This document shows, piece after piece, positions 24,574 to 38,537 of a DNA stretch of 64,000 nucleotides. The translations under genes and the position numbers were made by a program. Source of the DNA: Piper betle (taxonomy: Eukaryota > Streptophyta > Magnoliopsida > Piperales > Piperaceae); the NCBI GenBank assembly GCA_033002965.1, contig JAURVB010013638.1, forward strand, positions 62,001-126,000, written 5' to 3'. Each line of letters begins with the position of its first letter. The stretch's first letter is position 1. The notes under the pieces were generated by a model. The model did no database searches. It was given only the letters and a program-made list of their open reading frames with translations, and was not told where the DNA came from.

Positions 24574-27500
24574 TCATAGTGACACCTTAATAGGCTCATA
24601 TTTTTCGCCCAATGCTCCACCCTTCTGTTTCTGAAACTGGATGTATCTCAATGTGCTGGTAAAGAAAGCATTAGCACAAGGATCTGTTGTTTTGTTATCA
24701 CTCTGCATTTCGGTTGTGATCAATTCAATCAAGTCTTGGATCACTGAGCTTGTGATTTGTGGGTTTCCTTTCTCGAAAAAGTACAAGTACCTGAAAAATT
24801 GTTTGCAAAGGCGATTAGAAACATGGCAAGATACGTATCGCGTTTAACTACAGATCAATAAGCACACACTTGATCAATATTTCCACAAATAATGTAACTG
24901 GCCCGCTGCTGCCTCTTGTAGGGCTAGCCATTTGCTGAGCAGCATTGGCAATCCTCAAGGCCCGCTTGAGACAAAGAAGAACCCTGCAAATGGCAGGACG
25001 GAGAACACTATCAATATACAAAATGCTGAAAATTCCAACTTCTCTGTATACCTTCTCCAGTATCTTGATAAGCAGAGATGGAACAATAACAATTAGCAAA
25101 GAAATTTCAGTCTGGAATTCAAGTCATGCATCTCTAGGAAAGCGAGAAAATTTAAGCTTAAATAAAATATAGTCTTTGGAACAGTTAGCAAAGGGAAAGC
25201 CTTTCAAATATTTATTCTGATCGTAAAGAGCAAGAAACACCGAGCAGCACCTTTCTCCATCCTTTATGCCATCTTGATCGTCAACCCAGAACAAATGTGA
25301 ACATGCATAAACTGCTCTGCACTGATCTGGCTTTTTTAATAGCTTTGCAGAGTACTGAAAATAACAAAACAAAATTAGAACAAGACACCTAATGCATTCA
25401 ACAATATAAGTCAATGGACAAAGCTTGTGATACCCCAGTGGTTTTGTGTGTAAGGGTATCCCTGTTCTCAACACCAAATATACTCATCCTCTGAAGAGTA
25501 CCAATCATTAGATGAATTGCAGTTACTTGCGCTTTCGAATCCTGCATTGCAATGACAGTTATTTTATCATACAAGGTTAAACAGAGAAAAACTTTCCTAC
25601 TTATGCATGTCAATAAAAAAACAGAAAACTAGTTTTAAGCGGTGAATACCAGAAAAGAAAACAAAATGAAAAATGAAAACAAATATCTCCATTTATTAAT
25701 TAAAATTACAACCAAGATTACTGACCGCAAGTTCTTCCTCGTACAAGATAAATGCTTGAGTGAAAAATTCATATGCCACAGGTTCAAGGTCAGAATCATT
25801 TGCAGCCTGGACATAACCAATAATCAATAAGATAGGAGCATGAATCAATAAACTATTGGAGGCTACAACTCATGCAATTTGCTTACCTCAGCACATTGCA
25901 AGTACAGCCTCAATGCTAGCTCTGATGATCGAACAGCTGATAGTGATTCAATTATCTGCAAAAGTTATAAATGTTGTCACAGAACAAACTATTATGCAGG
26001 ATAAATAAATGTTCACTTTCATAAACAGTGATAATAATTCCTTCATCTCTTTTAAAGTAGATATATTGAATACTACTTCTCACAAACATGACAGGAAACC
26101 CCCTACCTGATGCAACAGCTGAAAAATTTTCTTCGGGGTTGCAGGCACTTCTTCGCCAGCCATATCCCCATCTTGACCTTGTAGGCGTCTAACCAACTAC
26201 AGGTTAAAAACATTTACCAGAATAAATGATGCTCTTACACTTGAGCAAATACTTATGTGTTACCATACTAAACAAATTAATAAGCATAAAAGTAGCATGC
26301 AAACAGGATTTTATGAAGATATGATCTGGCTCTCAAATCTTTTCACTCTTGAGTCAGCTTGTGAGGGAGAGAGTTTTACATACAAATTGTAGGGCATTTT
26401 CCCAACTTTTTTATGCATAGATATTACCCATCCATTAAGACACCAAAAAGGAGAAGAATAAAAAATGTTGCAACATTTTAAACAAACAAGGACACATAGA
26501 AATAAATGTCCAAAATCTGTCCTCTACCACTCAAAAGAAACCATACAATCCCATTCACAATTTTCACAAACTACGTTCATGAGCCATCACTAGTCCATAA
26601 TGTTCTAACAGACAATTTTAAGAAAGTACGATATGCAACATTACCACACTTGCTACCTAATTTACACCACATAGTCAAGCATCTCATTCCCTAGTGTAAA
26701 TATGAAGTTTAACATCAATTAAATCATTTGAAGAACTCCATGCCCATAGATTTTCAGAATGTAACCAAGTTCCGCCTCGCAATGAACAGTACGTCCCCAT
26801 AGAAATTGTAAGTGAAACAGGATCAGACCTTGAGAGCAGAAAATATCAGGGGTGGAACTGTGAATGGCAGGCGTTTGGGACCTCCTTGAAGGATGTGCTT
26901 CCTCACTGCACAAATGATCTAGAGAAGAGCAGCAATAAAACAGCATGTCAAATGTCTCTACCTTATACTAGAGATGAAAAGCTTGGTCAAGAATGAACTA
27001 GTACCAAGAAGAATGTTTCCACAAATGGTGAACCATGCATGTATTGGACTTAAGAACATAAAAATAGAGAAGCAATGAAATATACACACACGTCTCATTT
27101 CATGAAGCAAAAGATAATCTCCAGAATAACTTGTATATTAAAATCAAACAATTTATTTCATAAAATAAATAAAAGACAAACACAAAATACTAATATCCAA
27201 TTATGACTTGCCTTTAACATCTCTTCTGGATCGTCATTATGCAGCATGTGGATGAGACGAGCAACAGAATTCTGTTCTTCCTTGAAATCATCTTCATCAA
27301 GCTTATTATATGAAAAAAAAAACTTAAAATTAATTAATGGCGGACTTTAAAAATGCTATCACTAGCAATAAATAAAACATATAGATTGTAAGCACAAGAA
27401 AACAAACTGTACTGTGACAGATACTCGAGTATGGTAAAGAAGCAAGACATCACAGACTAACAACTAAAGTTTTGAGAAGATCAAAACCTCATCATCAGGA

Positions 27501-30500
27501 GCACCATCCAAATCCTTGATAAGACCTTTAATGAGTTCAAATAAAGCTTCAACCTGCAAAGAAAAATAAACTGGATAAAATACTAGCAAAGAACCAATTT
27601 AAAAATTAGCCAAGTACATAAAATATACTTTATCAGCAGTTGAGATGCAAGTAGAGTTCTTCATCCCACTTTGAATAATAACCACTGCCATGACTTTATT
27701 TGTTCCGATGTCAAGATATTCCATGACACGAGGATAATTAGACAAATTTAGGGCAGTAACTATATCATTGTACTTCTCCAACGGTGCACTTAGCAAAGCA
27801 ACAATCTGCTTTGTCGCCTTGCTATCCAGTTTTGGCTTGCCAACCAGTTTCTCAACACATGCTCCCTACATAATACAAAATTAAAATTTTGGTACAAAAC
27901 GACAAGGGCATAACAATTTAAGCTTTAAAGATCAAAATCATCGAGCCCCTAGAGTATGCTTCATTGCAGCAAGGCAATTAAATACAAAAATTACCAGGAC
28001 CAGATCTACATAGTCAAGCCGGTCAGCATGGATTCGCAGAGTAAATGTGAGGAGGGAGACATACAAAGTAATGGCACCAACAACAGGCATTTCATGTTGC
28101 GCTTCTATGACCTTCAACATGGTATAAACCAGAACAACAACAAATCATCGAATAATGAGAAGACCACATAAAACCACGAACAAAAAAGAAACAGAGAATC
28201 AGGGTTATTGGATTTCATTATTAAGAAGAAAAGCATGTTCTACAAGTTACAACAATACTAGCATGACATTAACCTTTCCAATGGCATTGCTCAACTTAGA
28301 GAAAGCTTCCACTTGCAAGAATTCAGGTAATACCTGAGAGGAAACACCCATTCATTATAAAACAAACTTTTGCTCTAAAAATATTCTTGTTCATAAGCAC
28401 TTACTTCAGCACTTGAAGAAGCATAATTTGACAATCGCTCCATTAGTTGAGATAAAACTGTTTTGATGTCTACTGTTGGCTGAGAAAATAAGAATGGCCA
28501 AATAAATTAAAAGATGGTACATAATAAACATGTGCTGTAAAAAGTGGGAATAATGTTTGTACGGTTACATTCCAACTCGATAAGAAGAATACAACAATCA
28601 GACAGAATTTCATTCAATTCAAATAATGTAGATTTCCATATATTATACATATGGTTTGATGTGCTCCATGAAAATAACTAATAGCTGAGAAGACTGAGAT
28701 GATAAAAAATAGTTGCATTGCCGACCTGAAGCTGAGGGCAAGCACCCAGTAACGTTTCAAGAGTTTGCAAGTGGTATTCATCAGGAAAGACTTGGATAAT
28801 ACAGTCCATCAAATAATATTGGGCAAGCTCATCTTTGCAGTTGACAACCTGTTTAAGTTAATGATACTATCAAAAACCGTCAGTCATGTAATCTCTCACA
28901 TGCTTGAGAATGTTAGATAACCAAACTTGCCTGCTCCAATATTCTCGGAAGTACAGTTTCTTTATACATTTCAAGATCAACACCTTCAATCTGACTAAGG
29001 ACATGCAGATTTTTCCCAACCTAACATTCAAATCCGAAATTCAGTAACAAAACTTTTGCCTCATGCACGAAACAGCAAAACGTGCTTCTAGTGTACTTGT
29101 TCACAATAGGTCAGCAATTAACTTGGAGCGAAACAATCAATGTAGTGAGAATCCACGTTAACTTACCAAAACTCCATTTTTCTATAATTCATAAGACAAG
29201 GCTCTAGCAATAATAATGAATATGAAGTTATGGACAAATTGAACTTTAATCAAATACATTCTTGAAGTTAATTTTGACATGTGAGACCAATTATATAAGA
29301 ATTGATACAAAGAGATGTTACACCAAACGAACATCCATAGGTGACACTCACAAGATCACGAAGCTCACTTCTTTCTTCTCCCTTTTCTCTTTTTCTGAAC
29401 ATGTCCCTTTCAAATTAATTTAGAAAATTAAGTGTTAGCACTTAAAAAACACAGAATGATCATCACAAAATTTTAGCACTAACAAAAGCTTTAGAAAAAA
29501 AGAGGTCCAATTAGCTGATTGTATTCTATGAGTTAAAGTATAAGAGGATAAGGCATAGCCTTCACATGGGTTCTATATCAGATGGTAATTTAGGTTGAAG
29601 ACCTCTGTCTCAGAAAAATTTTCAGCTTAGCAAGTAAATTAACAACAACCATATACTAATCGACCTGATGATGCATTCGGACCCAAAGTTTATTCATCTC
29701 GGTAAAATTCTGAAGTACAAACTCTACAGCATCTGTGACGCCCTCAGCATCGCTGCAATCGATATTTTAAACAAAAAAAAGGTAACAGTTGGTAATTGAA
29801 CACGAATACTATCTTGCAACATGTGTGTATTCATTAGAGTAAGGAAAAGAGAATTGAATTGAACATTTATAATAAAAAAATTAATACTTAAAACCCTACA
29901 CCTCAGTAGTATACAAAAACCATTTATTTAAGCACCAAGATAATATAAACAAAGTAAAAGTCTCACCCATTCATATTCAGAGCCAATATCAGTAACTTAT
30001 CCCTGCTAATTTGAGCAAGATAGCTTCTCAGAAATAGGCCAACGAACGGGATGCTGAATACCACGACACATTTCTACAATATCTTTTAGGACATCCTTGG
30101 CAGGAGCCTCTTTCGATTTGATATAGACAGATCCTACAGTGCAGAGGAGATACCTGATAAACCACAACGGTGGGTGTTTCACAAACCAGGATGAAAAAGA
30201 AAACCAAGATGCAACATCATTAAGCTATGTTTTTTCCACCAAAGGAAGCCAATTTCTTCAAAATAACTCCACAAAGTACACTCTCAGCTACATTGTAAAG
30301 CTGGTAGTAAAATTCAGTCATAGAGGCTAACAAGATCATGCAAAAGTGCAACTGCAAATAAATTACAGCGAAGGCATTGCAGCATTCATTTCATTAGAAC
30401 GATAATTCAAGTAGACCGTGGTGATCAACTTCTCCAAAAGCTAGTTGCTTCAAACAAATGTTTCGATACAAAGAAATTCGGCAAAGGCGGAAGGCATTAT

Positions 30501-31172
30501 GTATACCAAGATTGCAACTTGTCAAACTGACCGAATGAAAAGATCATAAATTTGACACTTATCATACCAAGTTAGCAACTTTTCCAAAATTGAGTAAATG
30601 AGAAAGCTAATGAAAAGTTTGACACCACTTACAGCCTGGGCAATGTATTCCCGGCATGCTGCACAAGCTCGTAGAGATCGATAACCGAGCAGCCCCTCTT
30701 CGTTTCCTCTTTGAAAAACATCTCCAACTTCCGCAATTCATCAAAGGCCCTCACATCTTCACCCTCACACGCACCAAACAACAAGTTCAACAAATCAAAC
30801 ACGAATCGCAAAAGACAAACTCACCCCCACCCAAAATACCCCGCAAATCTTAGAAACAATGGAATCGGGAAATTACAGAGCTCGTAATATTTGTGCGGCG
30901 ACAGCTTCGAAGTCCGGAGCTCCGACAGCATCTGCGCCGAGTACTTGAGCGCGTCCTTGAGGTTGTTCGAGTCCTGCACCAAGCCCCCACCACCCTTCAA
31001 CCAACCAGGCACCGATCCATCGATCGACCAATGAATCGCGTCGGCGAGCAATCGGAGAAGAAGGAGGAGAGGGACTGACCAGAGCTCGGTGCATGTAGGC
31101 GGCGTTGTGTTGGAGGCTGGCGATGCCCTCGGCGAGCCATTTGTCCTCCCCGTCGAAGCCGTCGGCCGTCAT
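24574..31172 (-). CDS. VPS35: Vacuolar protein sorting-associated protein 35 (retromer core subunit)
   Basis: VPS35 is the large alpha-solenoid scaffold of the retromer, which recycles vacuolar sorting receptors from late endosomes. Twenty-two exons, in coding order: 31172-31080, 30973-30877, 30756-30633, 30153-29967, 29752-29665, 29406-29352, 29020-28931, 28848-28726, 28479-28405, 28333-28274, 28111-27995, 27865-27629, 27553-27488, 27301-27212, 26918-26829, 26196-26107, 25955-25887, 25806-25726, 25541-25434, 25354-25251, 24983-24870 and 24790-24574. Key matches are [21 protein letters not shown] at the N terminus, [50 protein letters not shown] and KYEPIK near the C terminus. Ignoring the indels, the total is about 790 residues, the family length. 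Introns 7 and 14 are GC-AG. Exon 4 has an extra T near 30041, a missing base near 29992 and an extra G near 29967. Exon 6 has one extra base near 29396. As written the frame is broken. The other 20 exons are clean, so a local sequence error or a very recent lesion is likely. Confidence 0.93.
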
Positions 31173-31448
31173 CGTCGCCGGCGGGAGGAGGTCCTACGAT
31201 CGCGATCTCAGGCGGTACTCCGGCGGTGTTCAGGGTTCATGGTTCGGACAAACCACCGGCATCATCTTGTTAGCACACAATGAGAACGGCTGGTTTGACG
31301 GTCAGATGCCCACTTTGTGTTCGCGTAAATGTCCGGTAACGAAGTCCGAAAGGGCTTATTTCTTTACCATGAGCCTTACCCCAAAATGATGTTGCTTTAA
31401 ATAAAACGAAGGAGATAATTAAGATTTCTTATTCGAGTTATGTCCCTA
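31173..31448 (-). promoter_or_regulatory. VPS35 upstream region
   Basis: This is the sequence directly 5' of the VPS35 start codon on the minus strand. It is moderately GC-rich near the gene and becomes AT-rich outward. No specific promoter element can be named with confidence. The plus-strand ORFs overlapping exon 1 are shadows. Confidence 0.35.
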
Positions 31449-31721
31449 ATTTTAATTTGAACGATTTTAGAAGGTCCCGCGTAATAACACGTTATGCATA
31501 ACAAATAGAGCACATAAGTTAGAAATTCATAATTTTTGATCTTATTACTATTCAATATATACGGCTCTTCAATCTCAATTCCTCTAATTTTATATAACTC
31601 GATTCAAAGTTATATATTTGCCAACACGAGTAGGAATGGGTTCAGATATTAGATATCCGTAAATCTAATTCGTCTATATACAGTTCAAAATAGTTTCAAT
31701 CAAGGGTTCAGATATTTTCGA

Positions 31722-31800
<79 letters not shown>
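31449..31800. repeat. Direct duplication, copy 1, ending in (TA)n
   Basis: The segment begins ATTTTAATTTGAACGATTTT and includes AGAAGGTCCCGCGTAATAA and ATATACGGCTCTTCAATC. It runs into a (TA)n tract at about 31723-31800. It is closely matched by 32921-33256. Confidence 0.8.
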
Positions 31801-31803
<3 letters not shown>

Positions 31804-32920
31804 TGTGTGTGTACATGCGCGTGTGTGATATATTTTATAAAATTATATTTTTAAATATTTTTTATATTTTTTTATTTTAATATTAAAATTTATATTATAT
31901 TATATATATAATATCTAAAATATATTTGGATCATTTAGGCTTGTTGTGGTCCCATTCATATTCAATCTAAATATGTGATATTCTATAAAATTATGTTTTG
32001 AAATATTTTTTATATACTTTTGTTTTAATATTAAATTTTATATTTTTTATATTATTTTATTTAATTGACTCGAATATAAATTGCATGAGGGTTGGGCAGA
32101 ATATGATACTGTATGATAAATAAAATAGATATAATTTTCGGATTCAGATAAGATTCAAGTTAAACGTTAACATTCAGATCGGGTAGGAATGCAGCCGTAT
32201 ATCTCATCATCTATACACATCCCTGACCAACAACATGGGCAATCTCATTTTCACAGTACTAACAATTTTAGTGCAAATTTTCACTGGTCAAATAATGTGC
32301 ATTGTCTCGCCGGCGGGCGAGTCTCCGGCAGTTCTTATATATTCGGTGACTCCATTGATACAGGCAAGAACATCTACTTACCCACAGAATTGAAAACCGA
32401 CCGCTCTTCTTGCGTCATTATCGACATTGCATGGAATAATGTTTTACCTTACCTATAAAAGATGTATATTTGTAATCCAATATACCATTATTTTTGGGTC
32501 ACAAATATAGAGTTCGAGATGTGAATATACACTTGTTCAACACAATCATCGTTTAATTTGGCACAGTGAGTCTGTAGCTTTAATTTTTATATATTAACTA
32601 GTATTAAATTTTTGATTGATTAGGTAGTTTTTTTGGAGATTTAAACTTGTTCAAAGAAGTTTTTTAATTTTAAAAGTGACAAATTAATACATGTATGTGA
32701 GAAAAACTTTCCTTGATTGGCATTGCTACATTAATTTTTAGCCACCTTTTTGTAATATTTTTTAAATTTGTCTTGTATCTAATATTTACATGATAAGATA
32801 ATAGATTTTTAATTTTGGCTTATCAATTTTAAAGAAATGATTTAGGCCAAAGTTTGAACTTTTTAAGTCGGCAAAGTTAATAAAAATATTATCAGAGCTG
32901 ACTCGATACCGTATCAAATG
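31801..32920. other. Spacer between the two duplicate copies
   Basis: AT-rich sequence without a recognised gene. An 89-residue open frame at 32189-32458 (+) has slightly higher complexity than its surroundings, but I recognise no domain and it has no neighbours to support it. Confidence 0.4.
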
Positions 32921-33192
32921 ATTTTAATTTGAACGATTTTTAGAAGGTCCCGCGTAATAAAACGTTATGCATAAGAAATAGAGCACATAAGTTAGAAGTT
33001 CATAATTTTTTTTTATCTTATTACTATTCAATATATACGGCTCTTCAATCTCAATTCCTCTAATTTTATACAACTCGATTCAAAGTTATATATTTGCCAA
33101 CACGAGTAAGAATGGGTCCAGATATTAGATATCCGTAAATCTAATTCGTGTATATACAGTTTAAAATAGTTTCAATCAGGGGTTCAGATATT

Positions 33193-33256
<64 letters not shown>
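32921..33256. repeat. Direct duplication, copy 2, ending in (TA)n
   Basis: Nearly the same sequence as 31449-31800 in the same orientation, with small differences (for example an eight-T run near 33010). It again ends in a (TA)n tract at about 33198-33256. A 33-bp step repeat containing TGGTCCATGCATAAAAATTTA follows at about 33292 and 33325. Confidence 0.8.
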
Positions 33257-33268
<12 letters not shown>

Positions 33269-36200
33269 GAGCGTGGGTGCACATGCGCGTGTGGTCCATG
33301 CATAAAAATTTATATATCTCGTATGGTCCATGCATAAAAATTTATGAGAAAATATAAGGTTTTGTACAAGTCACACACATATGATGTGAACAATTTTATC
33401 AAGTCTCACGTATAAATTTTAAAGTGTAGTGAATAAGTAGGAAGTTGATTTTTTATTTTTTTTACATTGAGCTACTTTTAATTTTTTAAAAACAAATTAA
33501 TTTAAAAATATTTTGATATTAATTTATATTACAATTACTTTTATGATTAAGTTGAAAATATTAAAAACATTAGATTGAGTTGAGAATTTATAAATATCCT
33601 TATCATTTTTTTTATATTATCTACGAATTTTAAATAGTAGGACCTACTAAATTGTTAAGAGGAGAAGTTGTACTTTGTATAACTTATATGAACCTGAACT
33701 CATTTATATAAGGCACAAAAGTTATAACAATGACATCTAGGTTTTTTTTGTTGGTCGATTGAAACCTATAACGGAGTTGTAACCCTCAAAGTTCTTATAG
33801 AATTTGACTCGTAATGATAACTCGGAGAGTTTGACTCACAATGCTAACTCATTTTTAGAGAGAGAACTCACAGATGTTTTGGCTTTGCCTTTTAGCTTTG
33901 GTTTTTGCACATCACAAATTGCTGGATTTATTTAGGCATTATAATAATATTGTATACAATTTGAAGAAAGTTTTGTAGCAGCATTCTTTTTGTTATAATT
34001 ATAAAAAAATAACATAACTCGTATAATTAAAATTGGTGGTTATAATTATTGGGGAGTTTTGTTTAAGTATTTAAAAATAATAATAATAAAAAGATCGACC
34101 TCTATTTTTTATTTTGTAACATTTTGTAAAAGTTTTTAAAGAGTGTGTCTATTACATTATATTTTGCCAACATTCTATTAAACACTTTTTAGCCGTAATA
34201 TCATTATAATTTTATATTTTTCAACAAAACAAACTCAAATCAACGACAACTAATTAAACACCTGTTTGACAAACAATATCTAATTATTTACCCATTTATT
34301 TATAATTATTCTATTATTTGGTTTTTTTTCTACAATTCAAAAAGTTTAAAAATACATGACGTTGAGACGTTTCTCTATGGCTATCTCCCTACTTTACCAT
34401 TAAAAATTCTTTAATCTATCCTGTTATAATACACTATATAAAAAAATCATGGGTCTAGTGAAAAAATAAAAGAAAGTAGATGTAAGAAAAGAAAAACAAA
34501 AGGAATTACTTTTTCTAATTATTTTCCCTTGCATGTTTAGTTTAAAAGAAAAGAAAATTCATATATTATTATTCACATTTTCTCTCATTTTCTTGTATTT
34601 TTTATTAAAAAATAATTATTAAAAAGTTTTCTTTCACTATTGGAAAAAGTTTAATTTTTTACATTTTCTTTTAAATCAAAAACAGGATTTTCACACTTTT
34701 CCCCTCATTCTCTCAATTCAAACATACTTTAAATATAATTAAGTTTCGTGTGGAATATGTTCTTTACATCAATTAAAAAAATACAATTATAAAAAATATC
34801 ATATATATATATTATATATATAATATCTTACTAATTGAATAAAAGTAAGAAATGATAATCTGTTGTAAGATATTACAAGTAATATGACTATAAAACCTAA
34901 TAAGATGTAAATAAATCATTGCCTATTAAATATCATTAGTGGTAATTTTGAAATTTCAATAATAAATAAGTGTTATTATCCATCTATGTATCTTGTTGTT
35001 CATTGGGTCTTACCACTAATTTAGACTGCATGACTTCATAGTTGACTATTTTTCTAAAAGTAAAATATGAGCCATTAAAAATTGGGAATTTCAATTTTAT
35101 GAACTATAATAAAACATGGTCCCTCTCTGTCTGCCTTCACCAGGCAGGCATGTTTGATCAGCTGATCTAGCTCAAGAAAGACCAGTTTTAAGAGAAAAAC
35201 ACAATCTTACATGACATGAACTGTCATCTTCCTTACATGTGATATGTTAAGCTTAGCTGTTCTTCAGACACAACCGTCCTCCCCTTGTTTCTCCACCATA
35301 ACATGGCCTGCTCCCCTAGAACATTATATCTTCTCTGTTACACAGCTAAAAAAGATGGCATTCAATTCCATCCATCCCACCTTGGTTAATGAGGAAGGAA
35401 TATATATTGAATAATGTTAATACCACTCTATAATAAATCAAATTCATTACCCATTTTTATTTTTGACAAGTGAACAGTGGATGGTGAGCTCTGGTGATGT
35501 CAATATATATTGGGTCCATTTACACATGCCATTGGTGAAGAACTTCAATCGCATCAACATAGTCAGGTGGGCAACTAACATCAATGGAAGCTCATATTGT
35601 GGCTGCTACTTGTTGCCAATGTTTTTAAGGAGCCGGCCGATCACCTTCTCTTGTCTCCTCTTACATTTATTTATTTATATATATTAATATGAGGAGCTAT
35701 ATATGGGTGACATGTGGAGCTAATTGATTAGCATCATTATGTTAATTATGCATTAATTGGGACAGAACAATAGAAAATTGATTTGACTAAGTTATTTTTT
35801 GTGCAAAAATTTGTTCCACATGCTCCAATAACCATTAGACATGTAAGTCAATTACCCTTTTTTATTTTTTTTCAAATTCTTGAACCCTAAGATCTTCCGA
35901 TTAGTTACTTAGTCGAGTTAATTAATATCGCATTCAATATTTATAGGGATAAGATTTAATGTATTAATGGAGATAACACTTATAACCAAATTAAATTACA
36001 GTTAACTACTTTTGCAAAATTAATTAGGCTCATTAATTTGTACTAGTTATGGCATCAATGTCAACTTCGGATCCTGCTGAATAATAGGGGTGTGCTTAAA
36101 CACAAATTAAGATTAAGTTCACCCAATTAATTAGTCAAGAATTGTGTTAGATTCAAATTAAGCTCATCCATTTATTAGTTAGTCCACTTACTAATCCCAC

Positions 36201-36940
36201 ATTCAATACCTTCATCGGTAAAATACATAATATTAATGAGATAGTGCTCATAATTTTTAATTTTAATTAATTATTTTTAAATAAATAATTAGGCTATTAA
36301 CTTGTACTAATTAGGTTAGACTTTTACATGAACAAACCCCTCCCATGAATAATTAATGTAATTTCCAAGTATTGTTTCCTAAGTTCTGACATTTTTTATA
36401 ATTGTACCAAAAAAATTTGTGACAATTTCTTTTTGATATTTCATATAACATTTTTTTATTGTACTACTTGATTATATATATATATATACTACGGTTTTAT
36501 AAAGCTACTTGATGAAATCACTGATTGGGCTTTTTTTTTTGAAAAATTACCAGGAATTGAGCATACTTTTTTTTTTACTTTTACAGGCATGTTAAGGGCA
36601 TAATATTGTTTAAGGGTTGACTTGCAGCTAGCTAGGTGCTCCCTTGCCCGGAGAATATAAATTTTGTCTTTGAGTTTGAAATTTTGTCAACATGATTTTT
36701 ATAAACATTTGTCGTCGTGTTATCCGTACAAGTAATAATCAATTATAAGGCCCGATGGCTAATTTCGCAGTAAGACCTAATTAACAATTAAATATACATA
36801 GATAACAGGATCTATATATAATTAAAAATTTAAAATTATCCTCATAAATATTTAATAAGTGGTAATTTCTTTACAACTTATTTATAATTTATTATTAATC
36901 TTGTCCTAGTGTATGTTTTTCATCAACAACAATCATGATT
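33257..36940. other. Long AT-rich intergenic region
   Basis: Nothing coding is recognised. There are poly-T/A runs and short TA tracts (about 34800-34830, 36475-36488). 35100-35690 is less AT-rich, but contains no ORF or RNA that I can identify. Confidence 0.4.
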
Positions 36941-37260
36941 TTTTTGGGGATGAGCTTGCTTTTCCCAATCATTTATCCTTTTGGTTTTCCAAAGCAATCA
37001 TTTAGAGTATTGGGACCAGCACTTTAAGTATCCTTTTCATTGAACAGCGTATCAACGTTAATCTCGCCTTAACCGTAAAAGCGTCTGCCGAGCCGTCAAA
37101 TATCGAGACAGCAAGAGAACGAGGAAGGCGGCAGCTTCGCACAGCTGGTTGGAAGTGGCCACTGCATCTCCCCATGGCCATGGCGGCCATGGCCTTCCCC
37201 CATTCACCCAGCACTTCGTGACCATACCCAGAACTCATAATCTAAAACCACCCATATCAC
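36941..37260 (-). other. GC-richer island with an unrecognised 78-residue frame
   Basis: A minus-strand frame at 37002-37238 lies in a short GC-rich island containing the local palindrome GGCCATGGCGGCCATGGCC. No family is recognised and codon-level support is lacking. It may be a captured fragment or a regulatory island upstream of PIRL. Confidence 0.25.
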
Positions 37261-38537
37261 GGCCATATATTACTCTAATGCTCCGATCCCTCTCATTTAC
37301 AATGAATAAAAATTGAATACAAAGCAAAAAACACAGTACGTACCCAAGTTAAGTCAAACCACAATATTTTGCATGTTTGGTATCTGGTTTGATGGAAAAA
37401 TGCATTATATATCAAGACCCATTTGGTAGAGAGTAAGGTTGCATGATTTGGTCATTTTGGTTGTTTCAGAAGATTGTAGATGTTGGAGATGTAATGGAGG
37501 ATAACAAAGCAGATATTTTGGAACAGAGGATGGGAGGAGACGAGAGAAGGATAAGTAAAAAGTATGGCTTTTTATGAGCAGAGCTGTCTGTGAGCGTTTT
37601 ATACAGCCATGCATTTCACATTCTTTTTTTATATGAAATTGACAAATTACAAAAAGAAACATATGATTTAAAAATTAAACTATCATTATACTATAAAATC
37701 ATCTTATAATCGAACAGACCTTTTAATTAACAAACCTTCTTTACAAATTTTAAAATTATTATCATTTCATTATAGACTTATAGTTACCATGGTGATGATA
37801 AATGTGGTGTTGTAGTAAGAAAGGCGTCATAGTAAAAAATTGTATCATTCCATTACACAATTTAATTATGATATTATCTGCTAATAACGGTAGGTCTCCA
37901 TTTTATTAGCCCTTTTTAAAACAAAAAACTTTTACATTTTCAAATTTGTCATAAAATGCGCGGTAAATTTGGGGCTCACAACCAGCGGCGGACATAAACA
38001 ATTTCGGCTACGCTCGGGCAAATAAAAGCGCCCACGGTTCGCCTCCATCCACTCCCAAAATCCACAGAAATACGCCGCCACCGGCGTTCGGGATCTCGGG
38101 CGCCGACGCCGAGCAGCTGGCCGCGCACCGCCGGCGGGGATCGAAGAGCACCGCAGGAGTCGGGGAAGACGACTCCAAGACTCGTTTTTTTCCGGCGGAA
38201 TTGTACAGAGAAGGGAAAGATTACCGTAAAACTCGCCGAAATCCGACGGCTTTGCCGGCCAGGGGGTGCCGCCGGCGATACGAAGCGGCCGCCGCCGCAA
38301 TTTCCACGAGCTCGCTGGCTTGCGGAAAGGGATGGGGAAAGCACAGATCTTTTTGAAGAGTTTCGGGGGCTGTTCGTGATCTGGGGTGTTGTTGGTTAAG
38401 GCATTTGCTCTTTCATTTTGAATCGGGGGTGATATTTGCATGTTTGTGAGATTCCGGTTTTCGGGATCGAATTTGAGTTTCAAAAACTTGATTTTTGTTG
38501 GTATCGGAAATTGGATATCAATCCGATATCGAGATAG
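37261..38537 (+). promoter_or_regulatory. PIRL upstream region and leader
   Basis: 37261-37930 is AT-rich spacer. From about 37940 composition turns sharply GC-rich (CCGCCGCCGGCG-type), as in many monocot 5' leaders, and stays so into the CDS. Minus-strand ORFs of 122-183 codons here are antisense shadows of this composition. Confidence 0.4.

Noticed and set aside
33141..33357. Tyrosine/isoleucine ORFs on both strands
   Set aside because: They are translations of the (TA)n microsatellite.
35100..36660. Possible microRNA precursors in the less AT-rich spacer
   Set aside because: No known mature microRNA sequence and no convincing long stem were recognised.
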